A DNA stretch of 64,000 nt from Schoenoplectus triqueter (lineage: Eukaryota > Streptophyta > Magnoliopsida > Poales > Cyperaceae): the NCBI GenBank assembly GCA_964058805.1, contig CAXKVV010002168.1:248001-312000 (forward strand). The letters run 5' to 3'. Numbering within the stretch: position 1 is the stretch's first letter; every line of letters begins with the position of its first letter. This document shows positions 57,695-64,000 of the stretch, in pieces. Under the pieces are notes generated by a model. It saw only the letters and a program-made list of their open reading frames with translations, ran no database searches and was not told the origin of the DNA. The position numbers were made by a program, and so were the translations under genes.

Positions 57695-58746
57695 CGTCGG
57701 GTCCCGTTTTCATGTTTTGCGCGCCCGGACTCGTTTTCGGCGATACCGAGGGCGTCGGGTCCCGTTTTAATGTTTTGCGCGCCCGGACTCGTTTTCGGCG
57801 GTGTCGAAGGCGTCGGGTCCCGTTTTCGGCGGTACGGAGGGCGTCGTGTCACATTTTCTTGTTTTGCGCGCCCGGACTCGTTTTCGGAGGTAACGAGGGC
57901 GTCAGGTCGCGTTTTTATGTTTTGCGTGCCCGGACTCGTTTTCGACCGTACCGAGGTCGTCGGCTCCCGTTTCCATGTTTTGCGTGCCCCGACTCGTTTT
58001 CGGCGGTCCCGAGGGCGTCGGGTATCGTTTTCATGTTTTGCGTGCCCGAACTCATTTTCTGCCGTACCGAGGGCGTCGGCTCCCGTTTCCATGTTTTGCG
58101 CGCCCTGACTCGTTTTCGGCGGTCCCGAGGGCGTCGGCTCCCGTTTTCATGTTTTGCGCTCCCTGACTCATTTTCGGCGGTCCCGAGGGCGTCGGCTCCC
58201 GTTTTCATGTTTTGCGCTCCCTGACTCGTTTTCGGCGGTCCCGAGGGCGTCGGCTCCCGTTTTCATGTTTTGCGCTCCCTGACTCGTTTTCGGCGGTATC
58301 GAGGGCGTCAAGTCCCGTTTTCGGAGGTATCGAGGGCATCGGGTATCGTTTTCATGTTTTGCGCGCCCGGACTCGTTTTCGGCGGTCTCGAAGGCGTCGG
58401 GTCCCGTTTTCGGCGGTACGGAGGGCGTCGTGTCACATTTTCTTGTTTTGCGCGCCCGGACTCGTTTTCGGAGGTAACGAGGGCGTCGGGTCGCGTTTTT
58501 ATGTTTTGCGTGCCCGGACTCGTTTTCGGCCGTACCGAGGTCGTCGGCTCCCGTTTCCAAGTTTTGCTTGCCCCGACTCGTTTTCGGCGGTCCCGAGGGC
58601 GTCGGCTCCAGTTTTCATGTTTTGCGCTCCCTGACTCGTTTTCGGCGGTATCGAGGGCGTCGGGTCCCGTTTTCGGCGGTATCGAGGGCGTCGCGTATCG
58701 TTTTCATGTTTTGCGCGCCCGAACTCATTTTCGGCGGTACCGAGGC
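57695..58746 (+). repeat. 1,052-bp tandem repeat, copy 2
   Basis: Direct tandem partner of the preceding unit. Private changes include GGTGTCGAAGG (about 57,802) and GACCGTACCGAGG (about 57,944). After about 58,495 it runs into block Q copy 3. Confidence 0.88.
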
Positions 58747-59690
58747 CGTCGGGTCCCGTTTTCATGTTTTGCGCGCCCGGACTCGTTTTCGGCGATACCG
58801 AGGGCGTCGGGTCCCGTTTTAATGTTTTGCGCGCCCGGACTCGTTTTCGGCGGTCTCGAAGGCGTCGGGTCCCGTTTTCGGCGGTACGGAGGACGTCGTG
58901 TCACATTTTCTTGTTTTGCGCGCCCGGACTCATTTTCGGAGGTAACGAGGGCGTCGGGTCGCGTTTTTATGTTTTGCGTGCCCGGACTCGTTTTTGGCGG
59001 TCCCGAGGGCGTCGGGTATCGTTTTCATGCTTTGCGTGCCCGAACTCATTTTCTGCCGTACCGAGGGCGTCGGCTCCCGTTTCCATGTTTTGCGCGCCCC
59101 GACTCGTTTTCGGCGGTCCCGAGGGCGTCGGCTCCCGTTTTCATGTTTTGCGCTCCCCGACTCGTTTTCGGCGGTCCCGAGGGCGTCGGCTCCCGTTTTC
59201 ATGTTTTGCGCTCCCCGACTCGTTTTCGGCGGTCCCGAGGGCGTCGGCTCCCGTTTTCATGTTTTGCGCTCCCTGACTCGTTTTCGGCGGTATCGAGGGC
59301 GTCGGGTCCCGTTTTCGGCGGTCTTGAGGGCGTCGGGTCCCGTTTTCGGCGGTATCGAGGGCGTCGGGTATCGTTTCCATGTTTTGCGCGCCCGAACTCA
59401 TTTTCGGCGGTACCGAGGCCGTCGGGTCCCGTTTTCATGTTTTGCGCGCCCGGACTCGTTTTCGGCGATACCGAGGGCGTCGGGTCCCGTTTTAATGTTT
59501 TGCGCGCCCAGACTCGTTTTCGGCGGTCTCGAGGGCGTCGGGTCCCGTTTTAATGTTTTGCGCGCCCGGACTCGTTTTCGGCTGTCTCGAGGGCGTCGGG
59601 CCCCGTTTTCGGCAATATCGAGGGCGTCGGGTATCGTTTTCATGTTTTGCGCGCACGAACTCATTTTCGGCGGTACCGAGGCCGTCGGGT
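58495..59690 (+). repeat. Block Q, copy 3
   Basis: Equivalent to 51,339 onward at a 7,156-bp shift (6,104 + 1,052). Markers CATGCTTTGCGTG (about 59,028) and GGCGGTCTTGAGG (about 59,321) are private to this copy and copy 4. It leaves the common order near 59,690, where GGTCGCG follows GGCCGTCGG instead of GGCCGTCTGG. Confidence 0.88.
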
Positions 59691-62177
59691 CGCGTTTTCA
59701 TGTTTTGCGCGCCCGGACTCGTTTTTGGCGATACCGAGGGCGTCGGCTCCCGTTTCCATGTTTTGCGCGCCTGAACTCATTTTCGGCGGTACCGAGGCCG
59801 TCAGGTCCCGTTTTCATGTTTTGCGCGCCCGGACTCGTTTTCGGCGATACCGAGGGCGTCGGGTACTGTTTTAATGTTTTGCGCGCCCGGACTCGTTTTC
59901 GGCGGTCTCGAAGGCGTCGGGTCGCGTTTTCATGTTTTGCGTGCCCGGACTCGTTTTCGACCGTACCGAGGGCGTCGGCTCCCGTTTCCAAGTTTTGCGT
60001 GCCCCGACTCGTTTTCGGCGGTCCCGAGGGCGTCGGCTCCCGTTTTCATGTTTTGCGCTCCCTGACTCGTTTTCGGCGGTATCGAGGGCGTCGGGTCCCG
60101 TTTTCGGCGGTATCGAGGGCGTCGGGTCCCGTTTTCGGCGGTATCGAGGGCGTCGGGTATCGTTTTCATGTTTTGCGCGCCCGAACTCATTTTCAGCGGT
60201 ACCGAGGCCGTCGGGTCCCGTTTTCATGTTTTGCGCGCCCGGACTCGTTTTCGGCGATACCGAGGGCGTCGGGTCCCGTTTTAATGTTTTGCGCGCTCGG
60301 ACTCGTGTTCGGCGGTCTCGAAGGCGTCGGGTCCCGTTTTCGGCGGTACGGAGGGCGTCGTGTCACATTTTCTTGTTTTGCGCGCCCGGACTCATTTTCG
60401 GAGGTAACGAGGGCGTCGGGTCGTGTTTTCATGTTTTGCGTGCCCGGACTCGTTTTCGGCCGTACCGAGGTCGTCGGCTCCCGTTTCCAAGTTTTGCGTG
60501 CCCCGACTCGTTTTCGGCGGTCCCGAGGGCGTCGGCTCCCGTTTTCTTGTTTTGCGCTCCCTGACTCGTTTTCGGCGGTCTCGAGGGCGTCGGGTCCCGT
60601 TTTCGGCGGTATCGAGGGCGTCGGGTATCGTTTTCATGTTTTACGCGCCCGAACTCATTTTCGGCGGTACCGAGGCCGTCGGGTCCCGTTTTCATGTTTT
60701 GCGCGCCCGGACTCGTTTTCGGCGGTCTCGAGGGCGTCGGGTCCCGTTTTAATGTTTTGCGCGCCCGGACTCGTTTTCGGCGGTCTCGAAGGCGTCGGGT
60801 CCCGTTTTCGGCGGTACGGAGGGCGTCGTGTCACATTTTCTTGTTTTGCGCGCCCGGACTCGTTTTCGGAGGTAACGAGGGCGTCGGGTCGTGTTTTTAT
60901 GTTTTGCGTGCCCGGACTCGTTTTCGGCCGTACCGAGGTCGTCGGCTCCCGTTTCCATGTTTTGCGTGCCCCGACTCGTTTTCGGCGGTCCCGAGGGCGT
61001 CGGGTATCGTTTTCATGTTTTGCGTGCCCGAACTCATTTTCTGCCGTACCGAGGGCGTCGGCTCCCGTTTCCATGTTTTGCGCGCCCGGACTCGTTTTCG
61101 GCGATACCGAGGGCGTCGGGTCCAGTTTTAATGTTTTGCGCGCCCAGACTCGTTTTCGGCGGTCTCGAGGGCGTCGGGCCCCGTTTTAATGTTTTGCGCG
61201 CCCGGACTCGTTTTCGGCTGTCTCGAGGGCGACGGGCCCCGTTTTCGGCAATATCGAGGGCGTCGGGTATCGTTTTCATGTTTTGCGCGCACGAACTCAT
61301 TTTCGGCGGTACCGAGGCCGTCGGGTCGCGTTTTCATGTTTTGCGCGCCCGGACTCGTTTTCGGCGATACCGAGGGCGTCGGCTCCCGTTTCCATGTTTT
61401 GCGCGCCCGGACTCGTTTTCGACGGTCTCGAAGGCGTCGGGTCCCGTTTTCGGCGGTACCGAGGGCGTCGTGTCTCATTTTCTTGTTTTGCGCGCCCGGA
61501 CTCATTTTCGGCGGTACCGAGGGCGTCGGGTCCCGTTTTCGGCAGTACCGAGGGCGGTCATGTCCTTTTTTCATGTTTTGCGCGCCCGAACTCGTTTTCG
61601 GCGGTACCGAGGGCGTCGGGTCCCGTTTTCGGCGGTACCGAGGGCGGTCGTGTCCATTTTCATGTTTTGCGCGCCCGGACTCGTTTTCGGCGGTACCGAG
61701 GGCGTCGTGTCTCGTTTTCATGTTTTTCACGCCCGGACTCGTTTTCGGCGATACCGAGGGAGTCGGGTCCCGTTTTCATGTTTTGCGCTCCCGGACTCGT
61801 TTTCGGCGGTACCGAGGGCTTCGGGTCCCGTTTTCATGTTTTGCGCGCCCGGACTCGTTTTCGGCGGTACCGAGGTCGTCGGGTCCGTTTTCATGTTTTG
61901 AGCGCCCGGACTCGTTTTCGGCGGTACCGAGGGCGTCGGGTCCCGTTTTCATGTTTTGCGCGCCCGGATTCGTTTTCGGCGGTCTCGAGGGCGTCGGGTC
62001 GCGTTTTCATGTTTTGCGTGCTCGGACTCGTTTTCGGCCGTACCGAGGGTGTCCGGCTCCCGTTTCCATGTTTTGAGCGCCCCGACTCGTTTTCGACGGT
62101 CCTGAGGGCGTCGGGTATCGTTTTCATGTTTTGCGTGCCCGGACTCATTTTCGGCCGTACCGAGGGCGTCGGCTTTC
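59691..62177 (+). repeat. Short- and long-form satellite segment
   Basis: Satellite only. It includes the last long-form stretch of the window (about 61,400-62,060) with GGGCGGTCATG (61,553) and GGGCGGTCGTG (61,645), and TTTTGAGCGCCCGG at about 61,896. Three consecutive lone B units with GGTATCGAGG occur at about 60,070-60,165. Confidence 0.84.
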
Positions 62178-62556
62178 GTTTCCATGTTTTGCGCGTCCGG
62201 ACTCGTTTTCGGCCGTACCGAGGGCGTCGGCTCCCGTTTCCAAGTTTTGCGTGCCCCGACTCGTTTTCGGGGGTCCCGAGGGCGTCGGCTCCCGTTTTCA
62301 TGTTTTGCGCTCCCTGACTCGTTTTCGGCGGTATGGAGGGCGTCGGGTCCCGTTTTCGGCGGTATCGAGGGCGTCGGGTATCGTTTTCATGTTTTGCGCG
62401 CCCGAACTCATTTTCGGCGGTACCGAGGCCGTCGGGTCCCGTTTTCATGTTTTGCGCGCCCGGACTCGTTTTCGGCGATACCGAGGGCGTCGGGTCCTGT
62501 TTTAATGTTTTGCGCGCCCGGACTCGTTTTCGGCGGTCTCGAAGGCGTCGGGTCGC
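62178..62556 (+). repeat. 379-bp tandem duplication, copy 1
   Basis: Six monomers plus one lone B (348 + 31). The marker GGTATGGAGGGCG is at 62,331 here and 62,710 in copy 2. TTTCGGGGGTCCC in copy 1 is TTTCGGCGGTCCC in copy 2. Confidence 0.84.
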
Positions 62557-62935
62557 ATTTTCATGTTTTGCGTGCCCGGACTCGTTTTCGGCCGTACCGA
62601 GGTCGTGGGCTCCCGTTTCCAAGTTTTGCGTGCCCCGACTCGTTTTCGGCGGTCCCGAGGGAGTCGGCTCCCGTTTTCATGTTTTGCGCTCTCTGACTCG
62701 TTTTCGGCGGTATGGAGGGCGTCGGGTCCCGTTTTCGGCGGTATCGAGGGCGTCGGGTATCGTTTTCATGTTTTGCGCGCCCGAACTCATTTTCGGCGGT
62801 ACTGAGGCCGTCGGGTCCCGTTTTCATGTTTTGCGCGCCCGGACTCGTTTTCGGCGATACCGAGGGCGTCGGGTCCCGTTTTAATGTTTTGCGCGCCCGG
62901 ACTCGTTTTCGGCGGTCTCGAAGGCGTCGGGTCCC
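62557..62935 (+). repeat. 379-bp tandem duplication, copy 2
   Basis: Partner of 62,178-62,556 at a constant 379 bp. Private changes include GAGGTCGTGGGCTCCC, GAGGGAGTCGGC and GCGCTCTCTGACTC. Confidence 0.84.
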
Positions 62936-63024
62936 GTTTTCGGCGGTACGGAGGGCGTCGTGTCACATTTTCTTGTTTTGCGCGCCCGGACTCGTTTTCG
63001 GAGGTAACGAGGGCGTCGGGTCGC

Positions 63025-64000
63025 GTTTTTATGTTTTGCGTGCCCGGACTCGTTTTCGGCCGTACCGAGGTCGTCGGCTCCCGTTTCCAAGTTTTGCTTG
63101 CCCCGACTCGTTTTCGGCGGTCCCGAGGGCGTCGGCTCCAGTTTTCATGTTTTGCGCTCCCTGACTCGTTTTCGGCGGTATCGAGGGCGTCGGGTCCCGT
63201 TTTCGGCGGTATCGAGGGCGTCGCGTATCGTTTTCATGTTTTGCGCGCCCGAACTCATTTTCGGCGGTACCGAGGCCGTCGGGTCCCGTTTTCATGTTTT
63301 GCGCGCCCGGACTCGTTTTCGGCGATACCGAGGGCGTCGGGTCCCGTTTTAATGTTTTGCGCGCCCGGACTCGTTTTCGGCGGTCTCGAAGGCGTCGGGT
63401 CCCGTTTTCGGCGGTACGGAGGACGTCGTGTCACATTTTCTTGTTTTGCGCGCCCGGACTCATTTTCGGAGGTAACGAGGGCGTCGGGTCGCGTTTTTAT
63501 GTTTTGCGTGCCCGGACTCGTTTTTGGCGGTCCCGAGGGCGTCGGGTATCGTTTTCATGCTTTGCGTGCCCGAACTCATTTTCTGCCGTACCGAGGGCGT
63601 CGGCTCCCGTTTCCATGTTTTGCGCGCCCCGACTCGTTTTCGGCGGTCCCGAGGGCGTCGGCTCCCGTTTTCATGTTTTGCGCTCCCCGACTCGTTTTCG
63701 GCGGTCCCGAGGGCGTCGGCTCCCGTTTTCATGTTTTGCGCTCCCCGACTCGTTTTCGGCGGTCCCGAGGGCGTCGGCTCCCGTTTTCATGTTTTGCGCT
63801 CCCTGACTCGTTTTCGGCGGTATCGAGGGCGTCGGGTCCCGTTTTCGGCGGTCTTGAGGGCGTCGGGTCCCGTTTTCGGCGGTATCGAGGGCGTCGGGTA
63901 TCGTTTCCATGTTTTGCGCGCCCGAACTCATTTTCGGCGGTACCGAGGCCGTCGGGTCCCGTTTTCATGTTTTGCGCGCCCGGACTCGTTTTCGGCGATA
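63025..64000 (+). repeat. Block Q, copy 4, cut by the window end
   Basis: Pairs with 58,495 onward at a constant 4,530-bp shift right up to the last base. In the stretches I compared (including the monomer run, CATGCTTTGCG and GGTCTTGAGG) I noticed no difference, making this the most similar distant pair in the window. The block continues outside the window. Confidence 0.88.

Larger units (their letters stand above)
1..64000 (+). repeat. 58-bp GC-rich satellite array filling the window
   Basis: Every part of the window reads as tandem copies of a 58-bp monomer or its 31-bp half, always in the same orientation: GTTTTC-led subunits are on the + strand throughout and I saw no inversion. No unique sequence, transposon or gene interrupts it. 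The consensus is about 64% GC (20 G, 17 C, 17 T, 4 A). Roughly 1,000 A subunits and somewhat more B subunits are present, extrapolating from the composition of the 584-bp unit (9 A, 11 B). Monomers differ by a limited set of recurring variants rather than random mutations, so variant order forms higher-order repeats. Long gene-free arrays like this are known from eukaryotic heterochromatin; that setting is inferred. The array continues past both ends, so 64 kb is a minimum length. An over-expanded or collapsed assembly cannot be excluded. Confidence 0.97.

Noticed and set aside
1..64000. CRISPR array
   Set aside because: The repeats are contiguous and the supposed spacers are themselves the other repeat subunit; there are no unique spacers, leader or cas genes.
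1..64000. Coding tandem-repeat protein such as a mucin or silk-like gene
   Set aside because: Neither 58 nor 31 is a multiple of three, so no single frame keeps a constant peptide repeat. A selected coding repeat would preserve one frame, and lone B units would not be tolerated freely.
1..64000. CENP-B box
   Set aside because: The core pattern TTCG-4N-A-2N-CGGG is not met: after TTCG and four bases the consensus has T, not A, and the CGGG spacing is wrong; the reverse strand consensus has no TTCG.
1..64000. G-quadruplex-forming repeat
   Set aside because: Each B has two GGG runs (GAGGGCGTCGGG) and the next pair is 31 or 58 bp away, so four runs with short loops do not occur.
1..64000. Telomeric repeats, rRNA spacer repeats or tRNA/Pol III promoter boxes
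   Set aside because: No TTAGGG- or TTTAGGG-like tandem, no rRNA-like unique sequence and no convincing A/B box were found.
1..64000. Transposon or retroelement insertion within the array
   Set aside because: Reading from end to end showed no stretch outside the monomer pattern; length irregularities are 1-5 bp indels or whole 27/31/58-bp steps.
1..64000. Assigning a species or chromosomal position
   Set aside because: There is no flanking unique sequence, and the satellite is not one I recognise; any name would be a guess.

Overview
The whole 64,000-base window is one uninterrupted head-to-tail tandem satellite array. I found no gene, RNA gene, mobile element, CRISPR array or stretch of unique sequence on either strand. 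The array is already running at base 1 and still running at base 64,000, so both flanks lie outside the window. An array of this size, with nested higher-order repeats, is typical of eukaryotic constitutive heterochromatin (centromeric, pericentromeric, subtelomeric or knob DNA). The sequence does not identify the organism and I do not recognise the satellite family.

Basic unit: a 58-bp monomer, with an exact canonical copy at 6,156-6,213. It consists of subunit A (27 bp, starting GTTTTCATG) followed by subunit B (31 bp, starting GTTTTCGGCGG). Both begin with the hexamer GTTTTC. B often occurs without A, giving B-B steps of 31 bp; I saw no A-A step. The consensus is about 64% GC, has 10 CpG per 58 bp (observed/expected about 1.7) and is strongly short of A on the + strand (17 T to 4 A). 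The + consensus has no stop codon in any frame, which explains the many long but meaningless reading frames. The - strand carries one TGA per monomer.

Higher-order structure: diverged monomer types follow one another in a fairly fixed order. A short form of 584 bp (9 A + 11 B, clean copy 40,183-40,766) and a long form of about 1.1 kb (clean copy 38,429-39,539) alternate. On top of this sit larger duplications at many scales: 553 bp (0.3-1.3 kb), 584 bp (2.6-3.8 kb), 205 bp (7.0-7.4 and 15.4-16.1 kb), 1,670 bp (8.4-11.7 kb), 263 bp (12.3-12.8 kb), 1,987/1,781 bp (21.7-26.1 kb), 410 bp (28.1-28.9 kb), 348 and 1,602 bp (30.1-32.6 kb), 5,346 bp apart (27 and 32.5 kb), 437 bp (37.5-38.3 kb), 1,841/1,781 bp (39.7-46.2 kb), 1,520 bp (51.3-54.4 kb), 1,052 bp (56.6-58.7 kb), and blocks 4,530, 6,104 and 7,156 bp apart in the last 14 kb.

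Regional differences: the first 5.4 kb carries private variants. A GTTTTGTGCTCCCGG variant marks 6-35.6 kb. From about 40.4 kb onward two new diagnostic variants appear (GTTTTTATG and ATTTTCTGCCG), and beyond 47 kb the long form becomes rare. The window therefore samples at least three differently homogenised domains of one satellite, and its content is best read as a record of unequal exchange and amplification rather than as encoded functions.
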